In this document: in pieces, positions 7,018 to 15,858 of the stretch
How positions within the stretch are numbered: position 1 is the stretch's first letter
Layout of the letters: each line of letters starts with the position of its first letter
Assembly: GCA_963756525.1 (NCBI GenBank)
Contig: CAVWNR010000001.1
Span: forward strand, 930,001-994,000
Length of the DNA: 64,000 nt
Source of the DNA: CAVWNR01 sp963756525
GTDB taxonomy: Bacteria > Actinomycetota > Actinomycetes > Mycobacteriales > Jatrophihabitantaceae
Direction: 5' to 3'
Notes under the pieces: generated by a model
What the model was told of the DNA's origin: nothing
What the model saw: only the letters and a program-made list of their open reading frames with translations
Database searches by the model: none
Program-made: the position numbers and the translations under genes

Positions 7018-8199
7018 ATGAAGCTCGCAACCTTGCGCCGCCCACGCGCCGAAGCGCCGAGCGGTGTCAGTGGCGTCGCGCGCCTCGACCGCCGCACGAC
7101 TCGGCTGGTCGCCCGCCTCAACCCGGGCGACATCGCGATCATCGACCACGTCGACCTGGACCGCGTCGCGGCCGAGGCGCTCGTCACGGCGAAGGTGGCC
7201 GGGGTGGTCAACGCCCAGCCGAGCATCTCCGGCCGTTACCCGAACCTCGGCCCGGACCTTCTCGTGGCCGCCGGCATCCCGCTGCTCGACAACGTCGGCG
7301 GCGAGGTGTTCGCCGCGGTCAAGGAGGGCACCCGGGTCCGCCTCGACGGTGACACGCTGTTCCTCGGCGACCAGCCCGTCGCCAAGGGCATCGCGCAGGA
7401 CACCGAGACCGTCGCGGCCTCGATGGCCGAGGCGAAGACCGGGCTCTCCACCCAGTTGGAGGCGTTCGCGGCCAACACGATCGAGTACATGAAGCGCGAG
7501 CGGGCCCTGCTGCTCGACGGCGTCGGCGTGCCGGAGGTTCGCACCAACCTTGCCGGTCGGCACGTGGTCGTCGTCGTGCGCGGGTACGACTACAAGGCCG
7601 ACCTAGCCGCGCTCAAGCACTACATCCGCGAGTACCAGCCGGTGCTGATCGGTGTCGACGGGGGAGCGGATGCCCTGCACGAGGCCGGATACCGGCCCGA
7701 CATGATCATCGGCGACATGGACGCGGTATCCGACGACGTGCTCACCTGCGGCGCCGAGGTGGTCGCCCACGCCAGCCCGGAGGGCCGGGTACCCGGCCTC
7801 GCCCGCGTCGAGGACCTCGGCGTCGAGGCGGTGCGGTTCCCCGCGACCGGCACCAGCGAGGACATCGCCCTGCTGCTCGCCGACGAGAAGGGCGCCGCGC
7901 TGATCGTCGCCGTCGGCACGCACGCGACGATGACCGAGTTCCTCGACAAGAGCCGCGGCGGGATGGCCTCGACGTTCCTCGTCCGGCTGCGGCTGGGCGG
8001 GAAGCTGGTCGACGCCACGACGGTGCGCCGCCTCTACCGCACCCGGATCTCGCCGGGTGCGCTGCTGCTGCTCGTGCTCGCGGCGCTCATCGCGATCGCG
8101 GCCGCGCTGGCGGTCTCGCAGGCCGGGCACACCTACCTCGACGTCGCGCAGACCCGGTGGGACCACTTCGTCGGCTGGCTACAGGGCCTGTTCTCGTGA
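7018..8199 (+). CDS. steA: SteA-like septation/cell-wall regulator
   Basis: The 393-residue product resembles actinobacterial SteA proteins (Rv1697 type), which carry a thiamin-pyrophosphokinase-like domain but act with SteB in cell separation in Corynebacterium. Visible features are an N-terminal region with GVVNAQPSISGRYPNLGPDL, a kinase-like core with VLIGVDGGADAL and GYRPDMIIGDMDAVSD, the segment PATGTSEDIALLLA, and one C-terminal transmembrane helix near residues 345-367 (LLLLVLAALIAIAAALAV) with a short tail, so it is membrane-anchored. The ATG at 7018 lies downstream of GATAGCC, a possible -10. Its stop overlaps the next gene's GTG (GTGA). True thiamin kinase activity is unlikely and untested here. 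Confidence 0.85.
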   Translation: MKLATLRRPRAEAPSGVSGVARLDRRTTRLVARLNPGDIAIIDHVDLDRVAAEALVTAKVAGVVNAQPSISGRYPNLGPDLLVAAGIPLLDNVGGEVFAAVKEGTRVRLDGDTLFLGDQPVAKGIAQDTETVAASMAEAKTGLSTQLEAFAANTIEYMKRERALLLDGVGVPEVRTNLAGRHVVVVVRGYDYKADLAALKHYIREYQPVLIGVDGGADALHEAGYRPDMIIGDMDAVSDDVLTCGAEVVAHASPEGRVPGLARVEDLGVEAVRFPATGTSEDIALLLADEKGAALIVAVGTHATMTEFLDKSRGGMASTFLVRLRLGGKLVDATTVRRLYRTRISPGALLLLVLAALIAIAAALAVSQAGHTYLDVAQTRWDHFVGWLQGLFS

Positions 8200-9128
8200 T
8201 CTCGTTCCGGTACCACATCGTCTCCCTGATAGCGGTCTTCCTCGCGCTGGCGCTCGGCATCGTGGTGGGCACCACCGCGCTGAACGGCCCGATCACGAGC
8301 GACCTGCGCAGCCAGGTCCGCGGGCTGGAGAAGAACCAGTCCGCGCTGGCGCAGAAGACGAACACTTTGCAGACCCAGGTCGACCAGGCACAGAAGTTCG
8401 CCACGACGTTCGGCAGCCAGATCGTGCGCGGGGCGCTCACCGCCCAGAAGGTGCTGGTGATCGGCCTTCCCGGCGCGGACGGAAGCGTCGAGAGCGGCAT
8501 CGCCGACGACATCGCCGCCGCCGGCGGCAAGGTGGTCGGGCAGGTGCAGCTCACCAACGACTACATCGACCCGCGGCGGGCCGGCGACATGACCTCTCTG
8601 GTCGCGAGCCTGCACCCGCTCGGGCTCACCCTGCCGACGTCCAGCGACGCCGGCGTGGTGGCCGGCTCGCTGCTGTCGTGGGTGCTGCTCGGCGACGGCA
8701 AGGAGACCGACATCAAGCAGGTGATGGCGGGTTTCTCGGCCAGCACCTTCCTGCGGGTCGAGCAGGATCCCAGCCCCGCGCGGCTGATCGTCGTCGTCGC
8801 ACACGGGACGCTGCCCAGCGGCGACAGCGGCGCCAAGATGGAACTCGCGCTGATCGACCAGCTGCAGCAGACCGGCGGGCACGTGGTCGTCGCCGGCGAC
8901 AGTGCCTCCGCGACCGGCGGCGGCGCGGTGGCCCTCGTCCGGTCCGACGACTCGGCCAAGGGCACCGTCTCGACCGTCGACAACGCCGACACCGCCGTCG
9001 GGCAGGTCTCGACCGTGCTCGCCCTGGCCGGCGTGGTGAAGTCGCAGGTGGGCCACTACGGCACCGGCTCCGGGGCCAAGGCGCTGTTCCCGGCGCCGGT
9101 CGCCAGCAGCGACACCAACAACAAGTAG
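8196..9128 (+). CDS. mctB: MctB/SteB-type envelope protein (DUF3186)
   Basis: This 310-residue protein has an N-terminal signal-anchor helix (IVSLIAVFLALALGIVVGTTAL, about residues 6-27), then a coiled-coil segment (SQVRGLEKNQSALAQK and following, to about residue 70), then an extracytoplasmic alpha/beta region. This matches Rv1698/MctB, described as an outer-membrane channel-like protein affecting copper levels, and its corynebacterial homologue SteB, a partner of SteA in septum resolution. The start at GTG 8196 overlaps the steA stop and begins the conserved ISFRYHIVSLIAVF sequence. The pairing with steA argues for the cell-separation role; copper transport is an alternative from the mycobacterial literature. 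Confidence 0.85.
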   Translation: MISFRYHIVSLIAVFLALALGIVVGTTALNGPITSDLRSQVRGLEKNQSALAQKTNTLQTQVDQAQKFATTFGSQIVRGALTAQKVLVIGLPGADGSVESGIADDIAAAGGKVVGQVQLTNDYIDPRRAGDMTSLVASLHPLGLTLPTSSDAGVVAGSLLSWVLLGDGKETDIKQVMAGFSASTFLRVEQDPSPARLIVVVAHGTLPSGDSGAKMELALIDQLQQTGGHVVVAGDSASATGGGAVALVRSDDSAKGTVSTVDNADTAVGQVSTVLALAGVVKSQVGHYGTGSGAKALFPAPVASSDTNNK

Positions 9129-9178
9129 CGCACCGCTGGACACGGCCGCGAGCGACCGGCCCGCGCGGGTCGCCGTGT

Positions 9179-9184
9179 TAGCGT
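9179..9184 (+). promoter_or_regulatory. -10 box of a probable leaderless pyrG promoter
   Basis: TAGCGT lies eight bases before the GTG at 9193. No ribosome-binding site precedes 9193 or the alternative GTG at 9175, and 9175 would lie upstream of the -10, which argues against it as the start. Confidence 0.45.
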
Positions 9185-9192
9185 GGACTTCC

Positions 9193-10953
9193 GTGGATCG
9201 GACGCTGGCACCCGGCAAGCAGCAGCCCACCAAGCACCTCTTCGTCACCGGGGGCGTCGCCTCCTCGCTCGGCAAGGGCCTCACCGCCAGCAGCCTCGGC
9301 AGCCTGCTGAAGGCGCGCGGACTACGGATCACCATGCAGAAGCTCGACCCATACCTGAACGTCGACCCCGGCACCATGAACCCGTTCCAGCACGGCGAGG
9401 TGTTCGTCACCGAGGACGGCGCCGAGACCGACCTGGACATCGGCCACTACGAGCGTTTCCTCGACACCGACCTGGTGGGGTCGGCCAACGTGACCACCGG
9501 GCAGGTGTACTCGACGGTGATCGCAAAGGAGCGTCGCGGGGAGTACCTCGGCGACACCGTCCAGGTGATCCCGCACATCACGAACGAGATAAAGCGCCGG
9601 GTGCGGTCGATGGCAGAGTCCGCCGCGGACGGGCTCGCCCCACACGTCGTGATCACCGAGATCGGCGGCACCGTCGGCGACATCGAGTCGCTGCCGTTCC
9701 TGGAGGCCGCACGGCAGATCCGGCACGAGATCGGGCGGGAGAACTGCTTCTTCCTGCACGTCTCGCTGGTGCCCTACCTCGCGCCGTCCGGGGAGCTGAA
9801 GACCAAGCCGACCCAGCACTCGGTGGCCGCGCTGCGCAGTATCGGCATCACCCCCGACGCGATCGTCTGCCGCAGCGACCGCGACGTGCCCGAGAACGTC
9901 AAGCGGAAGATCTCGCTGATGTGTGACGTCGACGCCGAGGCGGTCGTCTCGGCCTCGGACGCGCCGAGCATCTACGAGATCCCGAAGGTGCTGCACAGCG
10001 AAGGCCTCGACGCCTACGTCGTGCGCCGGTTGGACCTGCCGTTCCGCGACGTCGACTGGACGGTCTGGGGCGACCTGCTCGACCGGGTGCACCATCCGCG
10101 CACCGAGGTCACGATCGCCCTGGTGGGCAAGTACGTCGACCTCCCCGACGCGTACCTGTCCGTCGTCGAGGCGCTGCGCGCCGGAGCGTTCGCCCGCCGC
10201 GCCAAGGTCAACATCAAGTGGGTGGCGTCGGACAGCTGCGAGACGCCGGCCGGTGCGTCGGCGCAGCTCGCCGGCGTCGACGGTGTGGTGATCCCCGGCG
10301 GGTTCGGCGTGCGCGGCATCGAGGGGAAGGTCGGCGCCGCCCGCTACGCGCGCGAGCACGGCATCCCGATCCTCGGGCTCTGCCTCGGCCTGCAGTGCAT
10401 GGTGATCGAGGCTGCGCGGCACATGGCCGGGCTGGCGGACGCGAACTCCGCCGAGTTCGACCCGGACACCCCGCACCCGGTGATCTGCACCATGCCCGAC
10501 CAGGTCGACATCGTCGCCGGCAACGCCGACCTCGGCGGCACGATGCGCCTCGGCGCCTACCCGGCGAGGTTGCGGCCCGGCAGCGTGGTCGAGGAGGCCT
10601 ACGGCACGGCGGAGGTCTCCGAACGGCATCGGCATCGCTACGAGGTCAGCAACGTCTACCGCGACCGACTCGAGGCCGCGGGGCTGGTGATCTCCGGCAC
10701 CTCCCCGGACGGCCGGCTGGTGGAATTCGTCGAGCTGCCCCGCGAGGTGCATCCGTTCTACGCCGCGACGCAGGCGCACCCCGAGTTGAAGTCGCGGCCG
10801 ACCCGGGCGCATCCGCTCTTCCGTGGGCTGATCGCCGCCGCGCTGGCCTACAACGCCGCGGGCCGGCTGGATCTGCAGATCCCGGACGAGCCGCCGCTGC
10901 TGGAGCCGCTCGACGCGGCGAGCAACGGCGCCGCCCCGGTGCGCGTTCGGTGA
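9193..10953 (+). CDS. pyrG: CTP synthase
   Basis: PyrG aminates UTP to CTP with ATP and glutamine. The 586-residue product has the synthetase domain (LFVTGGVASSLGKGLTASSL at the N-terminus, MQKLDPYLNVDPGTMNPF, VTITEIGGTVGDIE-like VITEIGGTVGDIESLPF) and a C-terminal class I glutamine amidotransferase with the oxyanion region PGGFGVRG, nucleophile Cys in LGLCLGLQCM and the His-x-Glu of THPEL-type sequence (TQAHPELKSRPT). GTG at 9193 fits the leaderless -10 and leaves the usual short N-terminal extension; GTG at 9175 would add six residues. It follows mctB as in mycobacteria. The length is normal for actinobacterial PyrG. Confidence 0.96.
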   Translation: MDRTLAPGKQQPTKHLFVTGGVASSLGKGLTASSLGSLLKARGLRITMQKLDPYLNVDPGTMNPFQHGEVFVTEDGAETDLDIGHYERFLDTDLVGSANVTTGQVYSTVIAKERRGEYLGDTVQVIPHITNEIKRRVRSMAESAADGLAPHVVITEIGGTVGDIESLPFLEAARQIRHEIGRENCFFLHVSLVPYLAPSGELKTKPTQHSVAALRSIGITPDAIVCRSDRDVPENVKRKISLMCDVDAEAVVSASDAPSIYEIPKVLHSEGLDAYVVRRLDLPFRDVDWTVWGDLLDRVHHPRTEVTIALVGKYVDLPDAYLSVVEALRAGAFARRAKVNIKWVASDSCETPAGASAQLAGVDGVVIPGGFGVRGIEGKVGAARYAREHGIPILGLCLGLQCMVIEAARHMAGLADANSAEFDPDTPHPVICTMPDQVDIVAGNADLGGTMRLGAYPARLRPGSVVEEAYGTAEVSERHRHRYEVSNVYRDRLEAAGLVISGTSPDGRLVEFVELPREVHPFYAATQAHPELKSRPTRAHPLFRGLIAAALAYNAAGRLDLQIPDEPPLLEPLDAASNGAAPVRVR

Positions 10954-11005
10954 GCACATCCCGCCTAACCGCTCGCGTCGCTGACGATGTTGCGGGAATC
11001 GCGCA

Positions 11006-11611
11006 ATGAGCATCGATCAGTACACCGTCGTCTCGTCTACGCCGGTCTTCCGCGGCAAGGTGATCTCCGTGCGCACCGACGAGCTGCGGATGAGCGACGG
11101 CTCGGTCGCCACCCGCGAGATCGTCGGACACCCGGGCGCGGTCGGCGTCGTCGCGCTCGACAGTTCCGACCGGGTGGTGCTGGTCAACCAGTATCGGCAC
11201 CCGGTCGGCCGCTACCTGGACGAGTTGCCCGCGGGGCTGCTCGACGTCGACGGCGAGTCGGCGCTGACCGCGGCGCAGCGCGAGCTCTTCGAAGAGGCAG
11301 CGCTGCGGGCATCGGACTGGCACGTCCTCGTCGACCTGCACACTTCGCCCGGGATGACCGACGAGGCGATCCGGGTCTATCTGGCCCGCGGCTTGACCGA
11401 GGTCTCCGACGACGAGCGCTTCGCCCCCGAGCACGAGGAGATCACCCTTACCGTGTCGAGGGTTCCGCTCGACGAGGCGGTGTGTCGGGCGCTGTGCGGT
11501 GAGCTCACCAACGCGGCGGCGGTAGCCGGCGTATGCGCCGCGGCGGCGGCACGGGCCGCCGACTGGGCGGGCCTGCGTCCGGCCGATGCGCCGTGGCCGG
11601 GTCGTCCGTGA
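11006..11611 (+). CDS. Nudix hydrolase, probable ADP-ribose pyrophosphatase
   Basis: This 201-residue protein is similar to Rv1700-type ADP-ribose pyrophosphatases, which split ADP-ribose into AMP and ribose-5-phosphate. The Nudix box is recognisable in ELPAGLLDVDGE followed by AQRELFEEAAL. The core RELxEE carrying the Mg2+ ligands is intact, but the usual Gly of EExGU is Ala here. Downstream, SPGMTDEAIRVYLARGL is typical of the ADPRase subgroup. The ATG at 11006 follows pyrG after 50 bases. Its stop overlaps the GTG of the recombinase gene, so the two are coupled. Synteny (pyrG, nudix, xerD-like) supports the assignment. Confidence 0.88.
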   Translation: MSIDQYTVVSSTPVFRGKVISVRTDELRMSDGSVATREIVGHPGAVGVVALDSSDRVVLVNQYRHPVGRYLDELPAGLLDVDGESALTAAQRELFEEAALRASDWHVLVDLHTSPGMTDEAIRVYLARGLTEVSDDERFAPEHEEITLTVSRVPLDEAVCRALCGELTNAAAVAGVCAAAAARAADWAGLRPADAPWPGRP

Positions 11612-12585
11612 CCGCTGCGACCACAAGACGCTCGCCGGCCGACCCGCGCACTGCAGCGCGCCGGCGCGCCCCCGCCGCGGTGGTGCAGTCCTATCTCGAT
11701 CACCTTGCCGTCGAGCGCGGCGTCGCGGTGAACACGCTGGCCGCGTACCGGCGCGACCTGGACCGCTACCGCAACTACCTCGCGCAGCAGGGCATCGACG
11801 GTCTGGACAGCGTCGGCGCGCCGACGGTCGGCGGCTTCCTCGCCCACCTGCGCGAAGGCGACGCCGACCATCCGCCGCTTTCGGCGAGCTCCGCCGCCCG
11901 CACGGTCGTCGCCGTCCGCGGGCTGCATCGGTTCGCGCTGCGCGAGGGGCTCGTCGTCGACGACGTCGCCCGCACCGTGCGCCCGCCGGCACCGCCGCGC
12001 CGGCTGCCCAAGGCGATCAGCGTCGAGGAGGTCGAGCGGCTGCTGGACGCGGCCGGCGTCGACGGCACGCCGCTGGCCATCCGCGACCGGGCGCTGCTCG
12101 AGCTGCTCTACGGCAGCGGCGCGCGCATCTCGGAGGCGGTCGGCCTCGCCGTCGACGACCTGGATCTCGCCGAGCGGACCGTCCTGCTCTCCGGCAAGGG
12201 CGGCAAGCAACGCCGCGTGCCCCTCGGCTCCTACGCCGCTGCCGCCGTCGCGGCGTACCTGGTGCGGGTCCGCCCGGCGCTGGCCGCCAACGGCCGCGGC
12301 ACACCGGCGCTGTTCCTCAACGCACGCGGCGGCCCCTTGTCGCGGCAGTCGGCGTGGACGGTGCTGCGCAGCGCTGCCGAGAAGGCAGGCCTCGCCGCAG
12401 GAATCTCACCACATACGCTGCGGCACTCGTTCGCGACCCACTTGATGGAGGGCGGCGCGGACGTCCGGGTGGTCCAGGAGCTGCTCGGCCATGCCTCGGT
12501 GACGACGACCCAGATCTATACGCTGGTCACCGTCGATCAGCTGCGCGAGGTGTACGCCGCGGCGCATCCCCGCGCCCGCGGCTGA
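11608..12585 (+). CDS. xerD: XerD-like tyrosine recombinase
   Basis: This 325-residue site-specific recombinase is probably the chromosomal XerD that resolves dimers at dif with XerC and FtsK. The N-terminal SAM-like core-binding domain (VVQSYLDHLAVERGVAVNTLAAY) precedes the catalytic domain. Catalytic residues can be seen: Arg in SGARISEAVGL, Lys in LLSGKGGKQRRVPL, His-x-x-Arg in HTLRHSFATHL, His in LLGHASVTTTQ and Tyr in TQIYTLV. GTG at 11608 is used because it overlaps the Nudix stop (GTGA) and gives the family length. It precedes a ParA homologue and ScpAB, a segregation gene cluster conserved in mycobacteria. It is not associated with any mobile element here. Confidence 0.9.
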   Translation: MTAATTRRSPADPRTAARRRAPAAVVQSYLDHLAVERGVAVNTLAAYRRDLDRYRNYLAQQGIDGLDSVGAPTVGGFLAHLREGDADHPPLSASSAARTVVAVRGLHRFALREGLVVDDVARTVRPPAPPRRLPKAISVEEVERLLDAAGVDGTPLAIRDRALLELLYGSGARISEAVGLAVDDLDLAERTVLLSGKGGKQRRVPLGSYAAAAVAAYLVRVRPALAANGRGTPALFLNARGGPLSRQSAWTVLRSAAEKAGLAAGISPHTLRHSFATHLMEGGADVRVVQELLGHASVTTTQIYTLVTVDQLREVYAAAHPRARG

Positions 12586-12674
12586 CGCCTGCGCGGCGCT
12601 CGGATGGCGGTCTGCTGGTGGGGTAGCCTCGCGAACGGCAGTGGCAACCAGCGCGCAGGGGGTTCCACCACTTC

Positions 12675-13592
12675 ATGGTTATGCCGACAGGTCAGGGTGC
12701 CGGCGCCGAGTCGGTCCCGCCGCCCCCCGCCGAGCCGACCGACGCGGCGGAGCCTGCGGCGTCCGCCGACCCGGCGATCGCTCGCCCCAAGCGTGCGCTG
12801 ATCGACCCGCCGCGGCTGGAGCGGCACGGCCCGGCTCGGATCATCGCGCTGTGCAACCAGAAGGGCGGGGTCGGCAAGACCACCTCGACGATCAACCTCG
12901 GCGCCGCGCTGACCGAGTTCGGTCGGCGGGTGCTGCTGGTCGACTTCGACCCGCAGGGCGCGCTGTCGGTGGGGCTGGGCATCCAGCCGCACCAGCTCGA
13001 CCGGACCGCCTACAACCTGCTGATGGAGCGCGGCGTCAACATCGACGACGTGCTCCTCAAGACAAGCGTTCCCGGCATGGATCTGCTGCCGAGCAACATC
13101 GACCTCTCCGCCGCCGAAGTACAGCTCGTCGGCGAGGTCGCGCGGGAGCAGACGCTTGCCCGGACGCTGGCCCCGATCGTCGACAACTACGACTTCATTC
13201 TTATCGACTGCCAGCCCTCGCTGGGCCTGCTGACGGTGAACGCACTTACCGCCGCGCACGGGGTGATCGTGCCGCTCGAGTGCGAGTTCTTCAGCCTGCG
13301 CGGCGTGGCCCTGCTCATCGACACGATCGACAAGGTCCGCGAGCGGCTCAACCCGCACCTCAAGCTCGAGGGCATCCTCGCGACGATGTACGACGGGCGC
13401 ACGCTGCACGGCCGGGAGGTCTACTCGCGGGTGGTCGAGGCGTTCGGCGACGCAGTCTTCGACACCGTGATCTCGCGCACGGTCCGGTTCCCCGAGACGA
13501 CGGTCGCCGGCGAGCCGATCACGTCCTGGGCGCCCAACTCGGCCGGCGCGGTCGCGTACCGCAACCTGGCTCGCGAAGTGCTCAGCCGGTGA
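12675..13592 (+). CDS. ParA/Soj-family ATPase (chromosome-partitioning-like)
   Basis: This 305-residue deviant-Walker-A ATPase has ALCNQKGGVGKTTSTINLGA (residues 58-77), Walker A' LLVDFDPQGALSVGLG, and Walker B FILIDCQPSLGLLT. The first 50 residues are Pro/Ala-rich and probably disordered. It matches the second ParA homologue of mycobacteria (Rv1708 type), encoded next to scpA/scpB and not next to parB, so its cargo is uncertain; action with condensin is an inference from the operon. TAGCCT at 12624-12629 is a good -10, leaving a leader of about 40 bases with a G-rich ribosome-binding site. scpA follows after 13 bases. Confidence 0.9.
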   Translation: MVMPTGQGAGAESVPPPPAEPTDAAEPAASADPAIARPKRALIDPPRLERHGPARIIALCNQKGGVGKTTSTINLGAALTEFGRRVLLVDFDPQGALSVGLGIQPHQLDRTAYNLLMERGVNIDDVLLKTSVPGMDLLPSNIDLSAAEVQLVGEVAREQTLARTLAPIVDNYDFILIDCQPSLGLLTVNALTAAHGVIVPLECEFFSLRGVALLIDTIDKVRERLNPHLKLEGILATMYDGRTLHGREVYSRVVEAFGDAVFDTVISRTVRFPETTVAGEPITSWAPNSAGAVAYRNLAREVLSR

Positions 13593-13605
13593 CGCTGCCG
13601 CGCAG

Positions 13606-14472
13606 ATGAGCGTCCCCATCGAAGACACCACCGCGGATGCCATCGACATCGACGCGCTCTCCGTCGAGCCCAGCGCGGGGGCGTCGGCCGCCGATCCGCA
13701 GCACGGCTTCCAGGTCCGGCTGTCGAACTTCGAAGGGCCGTTCGACCTGCTGCTCAGCCTGATCGGCCGGCGGCAGCTCGACGTCACCGAGGTGTCGCTG
13801 TCCCAGGTCACCGACGATTTCATCTCCTACCTCACGGCGGCCGACGAGTGGGATCTCGGCCAGGCCACCGAGTTCCTCGTCGTGGCCTCGACCCTGCTCG
13901 ACCTCAAGGCAGCCCGGCTGCTGCCGTCCGCGGAGGTGGAGGACGAGGAGGACATCGCCCTGCTCGAGGCGCGTGACCTGCTCTTCGCCCGGCTGCTGCA
14001 GTACCGGGCGTACAAGCTGGCCGCGGCCTACCTCGGCGAGCTGGCCCGCGCACAGGGGCGCCGGCACGCACGCTCGGTGCAGCTCGAGGCGCAGTTCACC
14101 GGACTCCTGCCCGAGCTGGTGATCGACGTCAGCCCGCACCGGTTCGCCGCGCTCGCGGCGGCGGCGCTGACTCCCAAGCCGGCGCCGGTGATCGCGACGG
14201 ATCACGTGCACGTCGCGCGGGTGAGCGTGAGCGAACACATGGTGATCATGCGCGAGCGGCTGCGGCGGCACGGCAGCGCGACGTTCCGCTCGCTGGTCGC
14301 CGACTGCTCCAGCACGCTGGAGATCGTCGCCCGGTTCCTCGGCCTGCTCGAGCTCTACCGCGAGGGCGCGGTCGCGTTCGACCAGGCCGCCGCGCTCGCC
14401 GAGCTGCGGGTCCGGTGGAGCGGATCGAGCGGACAGCCGCACGACGCGGCGATCGACGAGGAGTACGGGTGA
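13606..14472 (+). CDS. scpA: Segregation and condensation protein A (kleisin)
   Basis: ScpA is the kleisin subunit that bridges Smc heads with ScpB in bacterial condensin. The 288-residue product contains the conserved N-terminal block FQVRLSNFEGPFDLLLSLIG (about residues 30-50) and DVTEVSLSQVTDDFISYL. A central acidic linker (AEVEDEEDIAL) follows, then a C-terminal winged-helix region (MRERLRRHGSATFRSLV). The first 30 residues are a variable acidic extension. ATG at 13606 lacks a strong ribosome-binding site but follows the parA-like stop closely. The stop overlaps the scpB GTG, so the two subunits are coupled translationally, which suits their fixed stoichiometry. Confidence 0.94.
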   Translation: MSVPIEDTTADAIDIDALSVEPSAGASAADPQHGFQVRLSNFEGPFDLLLSLIGRRQLDVTEVSLSQVTDDFISYLTAADEWDLGQATEFLVVASTLLDLKAARLLPSAEVEDEEDIALLEARDLLFARLLQYRAYKLAAAYLGELARAQGRRHARSVQLEAQFTGLLPELVIDVSPHRFAALAAAALTPKPAPVIATDHVHVARVSVSEHMVIMRERLRRHGSATFRSLVADCSSTLEIVARFLGLLELYREGAVAFDQAAALAELRVRWSGSSGQPHDAAIDEEYG

Positions 14473-15050
14473 GCAGCGAACCGACGCCCGAGACCGAAGC
14501 GCTCGATGGCGCCGGGCAGCTGCGGGCCGCCGTCGAGGCGGTGCTGTTCGTCGTCGACACGCCGGTGACCGCGGCCCAGCTCGGCACGGCGCTGCAGCGG
14601 CCCGTGGCGGAGGTCGAGCACGCCTTGGCCGGCTTGTCGGCCGAGCTGGACGAGCGGGGCAGCGGCCTGCAGCTGCGCCGGGTGGCCGGCGGGGTGCGCC
14701 TCTACACCCGACCGGAGCTCTCCGGCTGGGTCGAGTCGTTCCTGCTGGAGGGCCAGCGCAGCAGGCTCTCCCAGGCGGCCCTCGAAACGTTGGCGGTGAT
14801 CGCCTACCGCCAGCCGGTGACCCGGTCGCGGATCGCCGCGATCCGCGGAGTCAACGTGGACGGCGTCGTGCGCACCCTCACGCTGCGCGGCCTGATCGCC
14901 GAGAGCGGGTCCGACCCGCACACCGGCGGCGGCCTCTACCGCACCACTGACCTGTTCCTGGAACGGATGGGGCTGCAGTCGCTCGACGAGCTGCCGTCCC
15001 TCGCCCCGCTGCTGCCCGAGCTCGACGGCCTGGAGCCGGATGAGCTCTGA
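14469..15050 (+). CDS. scpB: Segregation and condensation protein B
   Basis: ScpB is the paired winged-helix partner of ScpA in Smc-ScpAB. The 193-residue protein shows AVEAVLFVVDTPVTAAQLGTAL near the N-terminus and the highly conserved LSQAALETLAVIAYRQPVTR and IAAIRGVNVDGVVRTLTLRG around residues 98-140. GTG at 14469 overlaps the scpA stop (GTGA), which decides the start. The 3' end overlaps the rluB ATG (15040) by 11 bases. A short variable N-terminal stretch (SSEPTPETEALDG) precedes the first winged helix. Confidence 0.94.
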   Translation: MSSEPTPETEALDGAGQLRAAVEAVLFVVDTPVTAAQLGTALQRPVAEVEHALAGLSAELDERGSGLQLRRVAGGVRLYTRPELSGWVESFLLEGQRSRLSQAALETLAVIAYRQPVTRSRIAAIRGVNVDGVVRTLTLRGLIAESGSDPHTGGGLYRTTDLFLERMGLQSLDELPSLAPLLPELDGLEPDEL

Positions 15051-15858
15051 AGGCGTCCGGCTGCAGAAGGTGTTGGCCGCCGCAGGAGTCGGCTCGCGCC
15101 GGGCGTGCGAGGAACTCATCGCCGCCGGCCGGGTGACGGTCGACGGCGAGACGGTCACGCTGATGGGTTTGCGGGTCGACCCGCGCACCGCGGCGGTGCG
15201 GGTGGACGGCGCGCGCGTCAACGTCCGTGATGACCTGGTCTACCTCGCGCTGAACAAGCCCCGCGGCGTGCTCAGCGCCATGTCGGACAACCGCGGCCGT
15301 CCGACGGTCGGCGACCTGGTCGCAGGGCGGCGCGAGCGGCTGTTCCACGTCGGCCGGCTCGACGCTGACAGCGAGGGGTTGCTGCTGCTCACCAACGACG
15401 GGGAGCTGGCGCACCGGCTGATGCATCCGGGCTTCGGCGTGGTGAAGACCTACCTCGCCGATGTGCCCGCGCCGGTGAGCCGCGACCTCGGCCGCCGGCT
15501 GCGTGCCGGGGTCGTCCTGGCGGACGGGGTGGTGCGGGTCGACTCGTTGCGCGTGCTGCAGGCCAGCGGCGGGCGGGCGCTGGTCGAGGTCGCGCTGCAC
15601 GAGGGGCGCAAGCACGTCGTCCGGCGGATGCTGGCCGAAGTCGGCCACCCGGTGCGGCGGCTGGTCCGGACCGCGGTCGGTCCGGTCCGGCTGGGCGAGC
15701 AGCGCCCGGGGACACTGCGCGAGCTGACCCGGACCGAGATCGCCGAGCTGTACCGGCTCGCCGACGCGACCGGTTCCGTATCCTCGATGCGGCCGCACAG
15801 GCCGCTCAAGCGCCGTCGCCCGCCCGGCGCGCCTGACTCGAGGGATACCGCATCGTGA
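15040..15858 (+). CDS. rluB: Ribosomal large-subunit pseudouridine synthase (RluB family)
   Basis: This 272-residue enzyme probably converts U2605-equivalent in 23S rRNA to pseudouridine. An N-terminal S4 domain (RLQKVLAAAGVGSRRACEEL, residues 6-25) is followed by the RsuA/RluB catalytic domain with the signature VGRLDADSEGLLLLTNDGEL, where the Asp of GRLD is the nucleophile. The C-terminus (from about 245) is a basic, Pro-rich tail. The ATG overlaps scpB and the stop overlaps the cmk GTG (15855), so the block scpA-scpB-rluB-cmk-der is tightly packed, the same order as in mycobacteria. Confidence 0.93.
   Translation: MSSEGVRLQKVLAAAGVGSRRACEELIAAGRVTVDGETVTLMGLRVDPRTAAVRVDGARVNVRDDLVYLALNKPRGVLSAMSDNRGRPTVGDLVAGRRERLFHVGRLDADSEGLLLLTNDGELAHRLMHPGFGVVKTYLADVPAPVSRDLGRRLRAGVVLADGVVRVDSLRVLQASGGRALVEVALHEGRKHVVRRMLAEVGHPVRRLVRTAVGPVRLGEQRPGTLRELTRTEIAELYRLADATGSVSSMRPHRPLKRRRPPGAPDSRDTAS

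Noticed and set aside
4491..7226. 911-codon minus-strand open frame opposite nadK and recN
   Set aside because: Antisense shadow; composition (Gly/Arg/Gln/His-rich) and lack of any domain argue against it.
9175..9192. Upstream GTG start for pyrG
   Set aside because: It would lie before the probable -10 box (9179-9184) and has no ribosome-binding site; 9193 fits leaderless translation better.
12537..13823. Minus-strand open frame opposite parA-like and scpA
   Set aside because: Overlaps two genes with clear catalytic or family motifs on the plus strand.
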